Positions 44,901 through 53,725 are shown, counted from the first letter of the stretch. The stretch: 64,000 nt of DNA from Bacteroidia bacterium (GCA_030431525.1 JAUIJC010000026.1:1-64000), one strand, 5' to 3'. Notes: generated by a model from the sequence alone, not told the origin. Numbers and translations are program-made.

Positions 44901-46497
44901 TCTTATAATAATTAAAATACTCTTTTACTGCTCCATAAATCTGTCCCTCAAATCCTCTATGGGGCAATTCCAAGATTGTTTTTTCATCTATTAAGTTCTT
45001 TTCAATAATGTGTTCATCAAAAGGACTTCTAACACTAACAACTAAACCAATCCAAGGGTATTCTTTGATATCTGCTATGAACCGAGCAATATGATTTTTC
45101 CAAAGTTCCTTTCCTGCTCCTTCATTCAAAGCATCAACAACAATCAAACACCGTTTATTTTTTTCTTTCCCCAGCTCATTAAGTTGTTCTAAAAATGCTT
45201 TTTTGGAATACTCTTTTAGCTCAAGAAGAGAAAGTATCTGACCCCAAGGATCCGATAAATTAAAATGCTGACCAAATATCATAAGAGTAGGTATCCCTAA
45301 TGCTATTCTTTCAACACTAATATCACAAAGTAAATGGGTCTTTCCTTGTCCTGCTTTTCCTTTCAACAATAAAAAAGGTGTGTTGGACAATTCGGCTACC
45401 AATCCATCGCTATAATCTCTCAGTTTCAGAATTAGACTTAGAAGTTCCCGTAAATAATGCTCTTGATTACTGTACTTACTATTTTTTTCTTCTCCCTTTC
45501 CAAGGTCTATTAACTTAAAATACTGTTCATCGATGACCTTATAGCAATTGGAACAAACCTCACTAATAGTATCCCATTTTATTGACTGGTCAATAGGGAC
45601 TGAAAATATTTCAAAGTACTCTTTCCATAGTTCTTCAAGAGCATTTTCAATATTTGTTTGAATAGATGTAATATCATTTCCACCCTCACCATAGAACTTA
45701 ATATCTTGAGATCGTTTTTTTATTTCTTCGAAAAGCCCTGTAACCTGTTCTTCAAAATCTTTGTTTCGTGCTAAAGCATTAAAATATTTGTTGTAATCTA
45801 ATTCTACGTTTGCTTCACGAGTGTATCTCGGTCCAGCATTACTTATTATACCTTTCGAATGTTCTAAGAACCAATTTCGACTTAATGGTTTATTATCATA
45901 TTTTTCAGGGTCAATTTCAACGGGAATGTCATTTTGCTTTAAAAAGGAATAGACTTTTTCTATACTTATCGCTCCTAGACACCGATGTAGCTGCCATAAT
46001 AATATAGCGAATACATTACCATTTTCATCAAAAACAGGAGCTCCAGAAAAACCAGAATATTCCGTTGAAGGATTAAAATCATTGCATCGTAAATCTGTAT
46101 CAAAATCGGATAAGTCATTTGGTCTAGGACGTGTAATTGTTCCCATTAGGTTTTCGCCACCTAATTGACCACTTTCAGTATTTGGAAAACCAAAAGAATA
46201 CCATTTTTCTTCACTATGAATGGGACACTTTAAAAGTGTTAATGGGTCTATATTCAACTCTTCTTTCAATTTCAAAATAGCCAAATCCAATTCTCCTTCA
46301 AATTGTACTATTTCGACCTCATGTTCCTCTGTCAAGTCATTAATAAATGATATATGAATTTGTTCATTTTCTTTCCTTGATTTCCTTACCACATGAGCAG
46401 CTGTTAAAATCAAATCATTCCCAATGTAAAAACCTGTGCCTTTATCTCTCGATAAAATCTTGCAAATTGAATCTTGATGCGTATTACTGTTTTCCAT
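41905..46497 (-). CDS. Trypsin-like protease / STAND NTPase fusion, Avs1-like anti-phage effector
   Basis: A 1530-residue protein with an N-terminal trypsin-like domain (about 1-195): H35 in LTAAHVV, D71 in GELDLAIL and S151 in GFSGAPVFD form a complete catalytic triad. A STAND/NACHT-like NTPase follows (about 370-620): Walker A LKGKAGQGKTH (K386) and Walker B CLIVVDALNEG (D455, E459). The remaining 900 residues are alpha-helical at first and end in a beta-rich tail, expected to sense a phage protein. With the MBL-fold gene immediately upstream (stop and ATG abut), the set equals the parts of type I AVAST (Avs1a MBL hydrolase, Avs1b protease, Avs1c STAND), with b and c apparently fused. Strongly AT-rich. 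Type assignment is by domain content only. Confidence 0.85.
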   Translation of the reverse strand: MENSNTHQDSICKILSRDKGTGFYIGNDLILTAAHVVRKSRKENEQIHISFINDLTEEHEVEIVQFEGELDLAILKLKEELNIDPLTLLKCPIHSEEKWYSFGFPNTESGQLGGENLMGTITRPRPNDLSDFDTDLRCNDFNPSTEYSGFSGAPVFDENGNVFAILLWQLHRCLGAISIEKVYSFLKQNDIPVEIDPEKYDNKPLSRNWFLEHSKGIISNAGPRYTREANVELDYNKYFNALARNKDFEEQVTGLFEEIKKRSQDIKFYGEGGNDITSIQTNIENALEELWKEYFEIFSVPIDQSIKWDTISEVCSNCYKVIDEQYFKLIDLGKGEEKNSKYSNQEHYLRELLSLILKLRDYSDGLVAELSNTPFLLLKGKAGQGKTHLLCDISVERIALGIPTLMIFGQHFNLSDPWGQILSLLELKEYSKKAFLEQLNELGKEKNKRCLIVVDALNEGAGKELWKNHIARFIADIKEYPWIGLVVSVRSPFDEHIIEKNLIDEKTILELPHRGFEGQIYGAVKEYFNYYKIELFSVPILDTEFSNPLFLKTFCQAFSQKGYHRLPKGAQKFSAVFDLFIEQKNIAICEKIDEDPKLNPLSLSLKKFAELFLKERSRSALRPKAHKLCQEIVVARGWSNSLLFHMISEGVLLESMQFDELSNNWVDSVEFAYERFGDFLKGNYLLNFFTEESFESEDFKHVFTEDKLWYYQTEIQALSILVPERFGKELYEYFPEVKSHDIIVQSFFESLIWRKYEAINEEKNDVYRKSLGENGVDYHSLFLNVLLTVASDPEHIYNASYLHKVLWDLSIAERDYKWTIPIFNWYQDNSIIDSYVEWAWSEDDKTHISDEALLLSATILSWFLTTSNRFLRDDVTKALVKLLKNRTTTLVDLLEKFHNVNDLYVSERLYAVAYGCTMLNSDLEAVKIIAQKVYDLVFAENNPPIHFLLRDYARNCIERALHLNIELNITVDNIRPPYNSDWVEAISEEEAKKYGFEDKKELSQIEWTKSHMIDSITGFEDFSRYIIGTNTGSTNWTNNNVREQQSYVEFKASLNRKNKELFNAYEKMLKYESFFKDQLETGNDLLSPELITSLENDIEKFKSNLLDSLDGEKQTLFNQSINQYLISNSTKKADDNQSFDLSILQRLILKKVFDLGWSIERFGQFDTYIRRSSGIGRETNKKERIGKKYQWIALHEFLARLTDNFEYKVQFNQDGYSICQGPWHDKFRRDIDPSILIRSNKNIPLPQFKDVFQIDASINSSLTDEEWMTQDDNIPRIHELIQIADNNGNIWMKLEGNFNWREEKLFGEDEYGTPKKNIWIQLRSYIVKKSKKKAFFQWAKEQDFMGRWMPESSDRYEYFLGESYWAPAFEYTRQPYYSYEETYNPSYQKTEGKVSAKIRVTAENFLKESGDYDCSMDEGLSITLPSSFIAKSMKLNFGEREGYLYDETGGIVAFDPSVWDEGNKGLLINKQKFQDFLGENDLDVVFTILGEKQITGDWNNPSSLGRVEISGAYTIDSEGKINGDFTLRRK

Positions 46498-47724
46498 TTA
46501 GATTTGAATTTCGGTTGCTACTTCCAACGAGTATTTATAATGATTTTTTAATGCTTCATCCTCAAATAATTCGATTATATGAGGCAAAGAATAATTCATA
46601 TAAATAGTTCTTTCAAAGACCTTTTTAGGTATAGGTCTATTGATTATTCTTGCTATTGTTTCTTTATCAGGATGTTTATGCCCTCTTGGATGTTTTCCAT
46701 TAGTAGAGATTAGAAACTTTTGGCTATCAATAAGCTTTAATAGATTGGGACTAGTATTACCTTGAGCTCCATGATGAGAAATTTTTATAGCATCAAACCA
46801 AAGAGGTGTTTCTGTACATAAAGGGTAAAGTTTTTTTAATTGTTCTTCAATTATCTCGGAGTGTGAATCTGCCAAGAATAGATACTGATGCTCTTTTGAT
46901 TTTAAGATGAATGCGATGGAGCTACCGTTCGCTACTGAATTATCCGGTGAGTAATTATCAGAAGAGGACAATTCTTCAACGTCTTGAATTGATAGTTTAC
47001 ATTCAGAAGAAATCGACTCTTCTTGAATTTTTATTAAATCAGACTCCAGTTTTTGAGCATAAAACTCAAAAGCATCATCAAATATATCATCTTCAGGTAC
47101 GTTATCGATATTTAATAACTCTTCAATTTTATCTTCAAATTCAGATTCTAGATTTTCTAATTTTTTATGGTTTGGAGATAAAAGTATTATAGACACGTCT
47201 GGTGCTATTGATATTTCCTGCTTATTATCAATACTAATAGCTAAATCATTAAAGTCCTTGTTCCAATTATAGTTTTGCTCCAGAATTTTACTCCCTAGTC
47301 TAATAGCTTGTTTTGCTCCAATCTCCTTTTCTTCACTTTCATTTGATGTAGTTTTATTACATTCAGCCATAAAGGCCTCTGTCTTCAACCTATCCTTTGC
47401 TGATAAGCTTTTACTATTCCTTTTTTTAAACTGTAAATGCCTGTAAGAGTTATGCCAAATTTGATTTATTGATACAATTTCAGAGTTTGTCGCTCCATTT
47501 TCTTCGAGAAACTTACTTGCACTTTGAATATGATCATTATCATAGTGTGTAATAATAAATCTATCCAGGTTATCGATCTCTTTAAGTTTTTCCTTTATGT
47601 CTTTAAAGCCAAAACCACAATCAATTAATAGATTGACTTTTTTCTCTTTACTTGAATTAACCCTTATCAGTAAAGTATCTCCATAACTTGCAGGAAACAT
47701 GGTGATTTTCTCTTTCTCTTCCAT
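46498..47724 (-). CDS. MBL-fold metallohydrolase, Avs1a-like
   Basis: A 408-residue cytoplasmic metallo-beta-lactamase-fold protein, similar to the ComEC/Rec2 hydrolase branch. Metal motifs are THYDNDH (H60, D62, D64, H65), FLADSH and ISHHGAQG, followed by STNGKHPRGHKHP. An acidic, helical insertion (about 120-265) interrupts the fold. Its stop codon directly touches the start of the protease/STAND gene, so the two are co-expressed. In type I AVAST systems an MBL hydrolase is encoded with a protease and a STAND protein. AT-rich, unlike the surrounding genome. Confidence 0.85.
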   Translation of the reverse strand: MEEKEKITMFPASYGDTLLIRVNSSKEKKVNLLIDCGFGFKDIKEKLKEIDNLDRFIITHYDNDHIQSASKFLEENGATNSEIVSINQIWHNSYRHLQFKKRNSKSLSAKDRLKTEAFMAECNKTTSNESEEKEIGAKQAIRLGSKILEQNYNWNKDFNDLAISIDNKQEISIAPDVSIILLSPNHKKLENLESEFEDKIEELLNIDNVPEDDIFDDAFEFYAQKLESDLIKIQEESISSECKLSIQDVEELSSSDNYSPDNSVANGSSIAFILKSKEHQYLFLADSHSEIIEEQLKKLYPLCTETPLWFDAIKISHHGAQGNTSPNLLKLIDSQKFLISTNGKHPRGHKHPDKETIARIINRPIPKKVFERTIYMNYSLPHIIELFEDEALKNHYKYSLEVATEIQI

Positions 47725-47773
47725 ATTCTTAAAAATAATCTTATCAGTGGTGTGGTTGGCTTACACACCGAAT

Positions 47774-47828
47774 GGCATACAACAGTTGTATAAACGCCAC
47801 TATGGCGTTTAGCCACCCTTATATATGG
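47774..47828. repeat. Island-edge motif and palindrome
   Basis: ggcatacaaca (47774-47784) is the exact complement of tgttgtatgcc (41825-41835) at the other end of the Avs1-like pair, so the two genes lie between 11-base inverted copies. Beside it, taaacgcca-cta-tggcgttta forms a nine-base-stem palindrome (about 47792-47812). Further on, gtgtttatac occurs twice (near 47880 and 47897). Confidence 0.45.
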
Positions 47829-47924
47829 CCCTTTGAATATAGCTCCAATGGGGCCATGAGCAATTTTTTCAGGAAAAGTGGTGTTTATACGACTGGTGTT
47901 TATACTTCAAGTATCAAAATCCGC

Positions 47925-49802
47925 TTACCGAACCATCAACCTCTCCACCTTTTTCTGCCCATCCTTTACCATCTCAACTAAATACATTCCAGCCTTAAGT
48001 TCTGGAAGAGTAGTCTGCGTTTCACCATTGAGTTGGTCTGAAAAGAGGATTCGGCCCTCAAGGTCATAGACGGTGATTTGGTCAAGTTCTTCGTTGAAAT
48101 GAAGGTTTTGACCGTCCAATGGGTTCGGGAAAAGTGTGAAGTTGGATTCGGAGAATGAAGGGTCTTCTACGCTAACGATTTCCTCACCGAAGCTGGGCCT
48201 TAGCATCAGCGCACCAGAAATGGCATTTTCACCTGTACCGATAAAGTCTTGGTTCCAGCCTCCTCCAAGGTTTGCGTAGATGTTATTTACCCCATTGCTG
48301 TTGTTGTCAAAGCCAACCAAAAGTCGCCTGTTGGAGTTTTGCTCGTAGCCCACGTAAATCGGTCCAGCCTCTAAATCTAACGGCTCACTGAACTCGAATC
48401 GCTGGAATCCATCACGCATATCCGAGTAGGTGAGGTTGGTGAAGATCGTGGCAATCACTTCAGTAGTGGTGGCATTGTCAACGCCTTCCAGTGTTTTCCA
48501 GACACGGAGGTTGAGGTTTTGTCCTTCAAGGTCAAAGCCGATTTTTGGGAAGTAGATTTCAAGGGCATACAGCTGGTCGCTGGTCAGTAGTTCGTATTTG
48601 ACTGCCAGCAAGCCATAACCCACCATGCCGAAACCAGTCTCTGCCGTTCCATCATCGTAGGCGAAGTAATTATCAATGACATGGGTGTTGGAAACGGCAT
48701 CATTGCTTGGGAAGTTATCCAGCTTGTCACCACCAATATTGAAGGAGTTTTCAAGGACTAAACGCTCTTGTCCTGAAATGGCCTGCAGGTTATTGACAAT
48801 GCCGTTCACATCTGGCGAATAGCTGATGTCAAAGACTTCTTTTGGCTGAATAAAGCCACCGTTTGGTACTTGTGTCTGCGTAACGTCCAATTCCAAACCA
48901 CTCACGAGTTCCCGCACGATGATGCTTGAGTCACCAACAATGGTGAGGGAGTCACTGAGGTTGACGTATTGGCAACCAACGCTGTCGTTTAGGAAAGTGC
49001 TTGGGGATACCCAAAACTGCTTTGAAGGAACGGCTCTGTAGCCGTTGAGCAGGGAAGAAGGAATGTTCTGGAAGGCGAAGTCCTGAATGTTTGTCTTTGT
49101 CCTGTTGGAGTCCAAGTAAACGTAGTCAACGTTCCAAAGGTCGCGGTTGCCTGTCACCAATCCTGTTGACCTAAATTGGAATTGGAATCCGCCATGCAGA
49201 TAAATGGGGTCGGTGATGTTGATGAACTTGAAATTGAATACGGCAAATTCAGCTGAATCAATGGTTGCCTCCTCCGTATCATCAGCAGGCCAAACCTGAT
49301 TCCACACGCTGTCCTGATCTAAAAAATAAAGGCTGAGATTGCTATTGTCTCGTGGTTGAAGTGCATCGTCAATGCCACCCTTTTGCCAATAGAAACTTAG
49401 GGCGATGTCATTGCCTTGGCTGAGGTCAATGGGCTTGGAGGTAAGGCTGTCAGTGGCGCCTTGAATATTAGTAACAGCCGTTGGAGAGTCTTCGACAAAA
49501 TTATAAGGCTGACCTGTAGCATCCAGTCCATCAAAAGAAGCGACATGGTAACTTGGTGGATTTACGCCCAAATCTTCATTCACAAATACGCCACCCGAGG
49601 CTTCCCAAAGCCCACTTTGTGGATTCCCTGTATAGGTCGAAAACTCATCCAAAAAGGGGAGGGAAAGGGTGTCGCCGTCAGCAGCAATACGCATGGACGC
49701 GGCTGGAGCTTGCTGTCGGTTTTGGTCACCACCCAAAGGCACGATGATGATTTGTGCACTGAGTTGAAAGGAGAACAAGAAAAGCAGAGGTAAAAAGCGC
49801 AT
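47925..49802 (-). CDS. Large T9SS-secreted protein
   Basis: A 625-residue protein: signal peptide (cut near LSAQ, residue 17), a beta-rich body without catalytic motifs that I can recognise (FDGLDATGQPY and SKPIDLSQGNDIALSFYWQKGG resemble lectin-like or MAM-like folds of surface proteins), and a T9SS type A sorting domain (FTLFPNPLDGQNLHF to VERLMVR, about 545-625). It lies last in the minus-strand series mrp-nfu-ddl-PASTA, though repeat copy B separates it from the PASTA gene. Confidence 0.85.
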   Translation of the reverse strand: MRFLPLLFLFSFQLSAQIIIVPLGGDQNRQQAPAASMRIAADGDTLSLPFLDEFSTYTGNPQSGLWEASGGVFVNEDLGVNPPSYHVASFDGLDATGQPYNFVEDSPTAVTNIQGATDSLTSKPIDLSQGNDIALSFYWQKGGIDDALQPRDNSNLSLYFLDQDSVWNQVWPADDTEEATIDSAEFAVFNFKFINITDPIYLHGGFQFQFRSTGLVTGNRDLWNVDYVYLDSNRTKTNIQDFAFQNIPSSLLNGYRAVPSKQFWVSPSTFLNDSVGCQYVNLSDSLTIVGDSSIIVRELVSGLELDVTQTQVPNGGFIQPKEVFDISYSPDVNGIVNNLQAISGQERLVLENSFNIGGDKLDNFPSNDAVSNTHVIDNYFAYDDGTAETGFGMVGYGLLAVKYELLTSDQLYALEIYFPKIGFDLEGQNLNLRVWKTLEGVDNATTTEVIATIFTNLTYSDMRDGFQRFEFSEPLDLEAGPIYVGYEQNSNRRLLVGFDNNSNGVNNIYANLGGGWNQDFIGTGENAISGALMLRPSFGEEIVSVEDPSFSESNFTLFPNPLDGQNLHFNEELDQITVYDLEGRILFSDQLNGETQTTLPELKAGMYLVEMVKDGQKKVERLMVR

Positions 49803-49830
49803 TTGTTCTGAGGGTTAAATATTTCCAGGA

Positions 49831-49963
49831 GTTACGCAGCACTGTTTTTCATATCACCTGCCAACAGCTGAAAGCTTTGGCAGTGTGGTATGAAAAACAG
49901 TGCTGTGGATAAAATTCACACTGCCAAAGCCTCCGGCTGTTGGCAGGTGACAGCCTGCGTAAC
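49831..49963. repeat. CACCTGCCAACAGC hairpin element, copy B
   Basis: Outer ends gttacgcag/ctgcgtaac pair perfectly. Inside are two inverted cores. The first (49854-49888) has perfect 14-base arms cactgtttttcata (49840-49853) and tatgaaaaacagtg (49889-49902); the second (49915-49951) reads cacactgccaaagcctccggctgttggcaggtg in two pieces. It fills the gap between the T9SS and PASTA genes. Confidence 0.88.
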
Positions 49964-49973
49964 TTCAGATAAT

Positions 49974-50007
49974 TAGACCTGACAGAAAAGGCTTACTGTC
50001 AGGTCTT
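49974..50007. terminator. Hairpin after the PASTA gene
   Basis: agacctgacag and ctgtcaggtct form an 11-base perfect stem 24 bases after the PASTA stop codon. The T-rich tail is on the plus strand side, so termination of the minus-strand transcript would be imperfect. Confidence 0.5.
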
Positions 50008-50030
50008 TATATAATGTTTTGGGAAAGAGA

Positions 50031-50714
50031 TTATTCCTCTGGATCGAGTTCCAGCATTTCTTCCAGTGAATCTTCAGGCTCTTGGGTTGCTGATTTTCCG
50101 TTACCCGCCAACAGGGTGACTGGTGTACCCAATGGAATTTCATCTCCCACTTTTACTGTATCCCCATTGATCAAACAGGCATGTACCCAATCCTTGTAAG
50201 GGCTTTCGATGCGTTGCACACCTGCAAAACCAAGCTTTAGTTTTTTCAGGTTATTACGAGCCTCCATCAGGTTGGTCTCCGTGATTTTCAGCTTTGTGGA
50301 GAAGGTTACAGTCGGTATTTCCTGAACGTTAATGGTCAGGTAAATGCGACGATCCTCTTTCACTTTGGAATCACCCTTTGGTGTCTGCACGATGACTGCG
50401 CCAGGCTTGTGCTTGGCAGAATAGTTGGTGTCGTTCACCTCATAGCGAAGCTTGGCTTCCTCCAATGTTTTGATGGCTTCCTCCACGTTCATATCCTCCA
50501 CATCTGGAACGGTGATTTCCTGACCGTGGCGGGTGGTTTCAGGAAGGATTTTGTTCAATCCAAACCAGATAAGGCCAACAGCCACTCCCACGACAATGAG
50601 AAGGTTGAGGATAACCAACAGGCATCCCTTCAGGTTGAAGGAGAACAGCAACGACTTTTTTTCCTTTTGTTCTTCTTGCTGTTCTGGTTGTGGCTGATTG
50701 GTTTCTTGTTCCAT
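50031..50714 (-). CDS. PASTA-domain membrane protein
   Basis: A 227-residue protein: a short Q/E/K-rich cytoplasmic part, one membrane helix (about residues 34-54), and PASTA domains facing the periplasm (about 70-140, ITVPDVEDMNVEEAIKTLEEA; a second, about 145-205, LMEARNNLKKLKLGF). PASTA domains bind peptidoglycan stem peptides or muropeptides. There is no kinase domain. Next to the D-Ala-D-Ala ligase gene it likely has a cell-wall role. I start at the ATG at 50714; an upstream frame adds 16 residues that overlap intergenic DNA. Confidence 0.87.
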   Translation of the reverse strand: MEQETNQPQPEQQEEQKEKKSLLFSFNLKGCLLVILNLLIVVGVAVGLIWFGLNKILPETTRHGQEITVPDVEDMNVEEAIKTLEEAKLRYEVNDTNYSAKHKPGAVIVQTPKGDSKVKEDRRIYLTINVQEIPTVTFSTKLKITETNLMEARNNLKKLKLGFAGVQRIESPYKDWVHACLINGDTVKVGDEIPLGTPVTLLAGNGKSATQEPEDSLEEMLELDPEE

Positions 50715-50790
50715 AGAATAAAAGAGGTGTAAGAATATTTGGGTCTTTTGTATCAAGTACAAAGTATTATGTACAATGAACCTTTCAATT

Positions 50791-50948
50791 GGTTAATCAC
50801 TGAATTTACGCAAGCTGTCACCTGCCAACAGCCAGAAGCTTTGGCAGTGTGAATCTTTCCACAAAGCTGTTTATCATACCACACTGCCAAAGCTTTTAGC
50901 TGTTGGCAGGTGATATGATAAACAGCTCTGCGTAATTCCAGTTAATCC
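50791..50948. repeat. CACCTGCCAACAGC hairpin element, copy C
   Basis: Outer ends ggttaatcactgaatttacgca and tgcgtaattccagttaatcc are imperfect complements. The second core (50879-50913) has perfect 14-base arms agctgtttatcata (50865-50878) and tatgataaacagct (50914-50927). Outside lie further related halves, tgtatcaagtac and gtacatgataca. Confidence 0.88.
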
Positions 50949-50974
50949 TTGTACATGATACATTGTACAATTTC

Positions 50975-53647
50975 TTAGTTTTTTGCCACTCGCTGTTCAC
51001 CAAAGTCCAAAATGGCGTCGATGAAATCATAAGGCTTGTAGCCGTTCAAAGCGCATTGGTGGAAAATGGCCGTGGCAGGAGTCATTCCTGGTAAGGAGTT
51101 GATCTCGATGATGATGGTTTCAACTTTTCCATCGTCCCAGATGCGAACAAAGGCGTCTGTTCGGCAATAGCCTTCAACATTGAGGAGACGAGCCGTTTTT
51201 TCCAGCACCTTTTTCACTTCGGTGGAAATACGAACTTGTTCCTCCTTGTTAAAGGAATAGCGTGGAGGTGTGATGTTTTGTCCCTCGCCAGCCAAGAACT
51301 TCTCTTCCAAGGAAAGTACATCGCCAGTGGCCAAGGCTTCTGAAGGTTCGAACATTTCGTATTGGAGCTCGCCCTGTTCATTGTAGGAAGTGATGAGTCC
51401 TCCAGTGATCTCCAAGAAATGACTGGCATTTCCTTTTTGGATCATCTCCTCAATGAGAATATAAGATTTGGCTGGGAACTCTTCGTTTTCCTGAATTTGA
51501 AGGAATTTGGCCTCGTCTTCGGAAAGCGTGCTGGTGTTTCTGAAGGAGAGGGTAGCAAAAGCCTCCAATTCCTCGCGGTTGTGAATTTTCTTTACGCCAG
51601 AGCTACAGCCGTCATCCGCAGGTTTTGCAATGATCGGGTAATCGAAGTTGTCCTCAATTTCTGAGACAATGACACTTCGGTTAGCTGCCCAATCGTCCTT
51701 GAGAATCAGGCGATGCTTGGCCACCAAAATTCCATTCTGGTGAAGGATTTCATTGGTTTCGTACTTGTTGATGGTTTTCTGAGAGCTTTCAACTCCAGAA
51801 CCATTGTAAGGCAACTTGTACTGGTCCAAGTATTTCTGCACTGAGCCGTCTTCACCTGGTCGGCCGTGGAGGGCGATGAATACCTCGTCCACAATTTTGG
51901 CGAGTTCTTCGTAAGTGACCCGCTCAGGTTTAGTCAGTGGATTACCTGCATAAGTGGAGGTAATGCCTTTGGCTTTTTCAGCGATTTCGAGAAGCACAGG
52001 GTGTTTTTCTCCCTTTTCATCGATTTTCGCTTTGATGTCATCGGCATTGTCCTTCAGCATGATGTTTACTGGAATGACATGCAAAATATGCTCATCCTCA
52101 TCGCCAGAGAGGAAAATTGGCAAAGCCTCATACTTTCCAGAGGAGGAAAGCTTCTCATAAATATTTCGTCCGCTCTCCACCGAAATGTGGCGCTCCGAGG
52201 AGAATCCGCCCATGATTACAGCCACCTTTTTCTTTTCGGCGGTGTGTTTATTCAGGGCGGTAATGGAACTATCGAGCTGGTTCAGCAACTTCCGCAATTG
52301 GAAATTGTTCTTGCCTGTTCGCAGTCTTGCGACCAAGGAAGTGCGAATCAAGTAGCTTAGGAACTGAGATGGATTGAGTCCAATTTCCGCCGCTTGGTGG
52401 AAGAAGAAAGAGGACGGCAACATGCCCGAAGTGGTGTTCGGGTCATTCAAGAATATTTCTCCCTCATCGGTGATAAAGCCATCCAGACGCGCATAAACGT
52501 CAAAGAAAAGTGACTTGTACAGGGTCTCACAAGCTGAGCGAATGGCATTGATTTGCTCGGTAGGAAGCCCTATTGGCGTCACCTTGCGGCTCATGCCTGG
52601 GAGATACTTCGAACGGTAATCGAAGAAGTCTTTGATTTTGATGATTTGGGTAGGAGGTAGCGCAATGGGTTCGCCATCGGTGCCTTCCACCACAATGCAG
52701 GAAAATTCTTGTCCCTTGATAAAGGCTTCAAAGAGAATTTCCTCTTCACCCTCCAAGTTTTCCAAGAGCACGCTTTCCTCATTTTGAAGAGCGTTCAAAT
52801 ACTCAAGGAGTTCATGTGGGTGATAAATTACTTTTTCGCCAATCGATACAGGCAAGCCAATGCCTTCGCGCAAATCAGTCAGGCTTCGGATGAAAGCTTT
52901 ACGCTCCTCGTTGGGGATGTTCTGCCAGCGGTTGAGGTCGATTTCCTCCAAGAAGAAAGCGCGGTTCACAGCCTTTTCGAAAGCTGTTAAATCGGCGTTT
53001 TCCAAAATGGTAATGCCAATGGAGGAACCTTGGTGCGGTGCTTTGATGACAATTGGAAGTCCCAATTCAGCTACCATTTTATCCATCAAGGCCTGCTTGT
53101 CTACGTTTGGATTTAACCAAGCGGAGCGCTTGAGCATGCCGTTATTCGGACGTGGAAAACCAGCGTTTTCCATCAGTCCTTTTTGGACGGACTTGTCAAT
53201 GCCAATGGCAGAAGGCAAAATCCCTGAGCCTGTGTATGGAATATGCAACCATTCCAAGAGCCCTTGGATATTTCCGTCCTCACCGTATGGGCCGTGAAGC
53301 GCCAAGAAGGCAAAGTCAATAAGTTTTGGCAGCTCTTCCATAGCCAATGGTTGGCCAATGGATTTCAGCAACTCGTCCTCTTGGGAAGGACTGAGTTCGC
53401 CCAATGATTCCCTGTAAATCTGGAAATCGGTGTTTGGTTGGTGTTGGGCAGGGGGGAAGAAATCCCTGATGGTACCCTTATAGATGAAATGCCAGTCGAG
53501 AAGGACAAGTTTGCCTGTGCTATCTACAAAAATGGGGATGGCTTCGAACAGTTCCTTATTTAGGTTGTCATATACTGTCCGTCCTCCAGCAAAGGAGATT
53601 TCCCGTTCGCGGGATTGGCCACCGAAAAATATTCCGACTTTAATCAT
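50975..53647 (-). CDS. Double-length D-alanine--D-alanine ligase (tandem Ddl domains)
   Basis: An 890-residue protein made of two complete ATP-grasp Ddl units, each about 400-450 residues where a normal Ddl has about 320-350. Unit 1 (about 1-475) has GGQSREREISFAGG, HGPYGEDGNIQG, PHQGSSIGI and DYRSKYLPG, but its metal site reads FLNDPNTTSGM rather than the canonical E-x-N. Unit 2 (about 480-890) has GGFSSERHISVESG, HGRPGEDGSVQ, DDGCSSGV and the canonical IIEINSLPGMT. Ddl makes D-Ala-D-Ala for peptidoglycan. Here unit 2 may be the catalytic half, or both may act. The ATG at 53647 begins right before the first motif. Confidence 0.9.
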   Translation of the reverse strand: MIKVGIFFGGQSREREISFAGGRTVYDNLNKELFEAIPIFVDSTGKLVLLDWHFIYKGTIRDFFPPAQHQPNTDFQIYRESLGELSPSQEDELLKSIGQPLAMEELPKLIDFAFLALHGPYGEDGNIQGLLEWLHIPYTGSGILPSAIGIDKSVQKGLMENAGFPRPNNGMLKRSAWLNPNVDKQALMDKMVAELGLPIVIKAPHQGSSIGITILENADLTAFEKAVNRAFFLEEIDLNRWQNIPNEERKAFIRSLTDLREGIGLPVSIGEKVIYHPHELLEYLNALQNEESVLLENLEGEEEILFEAFIKGQEFSCIVVEGTDGEPIALPPTQIIKIKDFFDYRSKYLPGMSRKVTPIGLPTEQINAIRSACETLYKSLFFDVYARLDGFITDEGEIFLNDPNTTSGMLPSSFFFHQAAEIGLNPSQFLSYLIRTSLVARLRTGKNNFQLRKLLNQLDSSITALNKHTAEKKKVAVIMGGFSSERHISVESGRNIYEKLSSSGKYEALPIFLSGDEDEHILHVIPVNIMLKDNADDIKAKIDEKGEKHPVLLEIAEKAKGITSTYAGNPLTKPERVTYEELAKIVDEVFIALHGRPGEDGSVQKYLDQYKLPYNGSGVESSQKTINKYETNEILHQNGILVAKHRLILKDDWAANRSVIVSEIEDNFDYPIIAKPADDGCSSGVKKIHNREELEAFATLSFRNTSTLSEDEAKFLQIQENEEFPAKSYILIEEMIQKGNASHFLEITGGLITSYNEQGELQYEMFEPSEALATGDVLSLEEKFLAGEGQNITPPRYSFNKEEQVRISTEVKKVLEKTARLLNVEGYCRTDAFVRIWDDGKVETIIIEINSLPGMTPATAIFHQCALNGYKPYDFIDAILDFGEQRVAKN

Positions 53648-53725
53648 AGGTTCAGGGTCTCGAAGTATTGGGTACAAAGCCATTTTTAAGCAGTGTGCTT
53701 AAGAAGTGGGCTGTACGGAATACAA

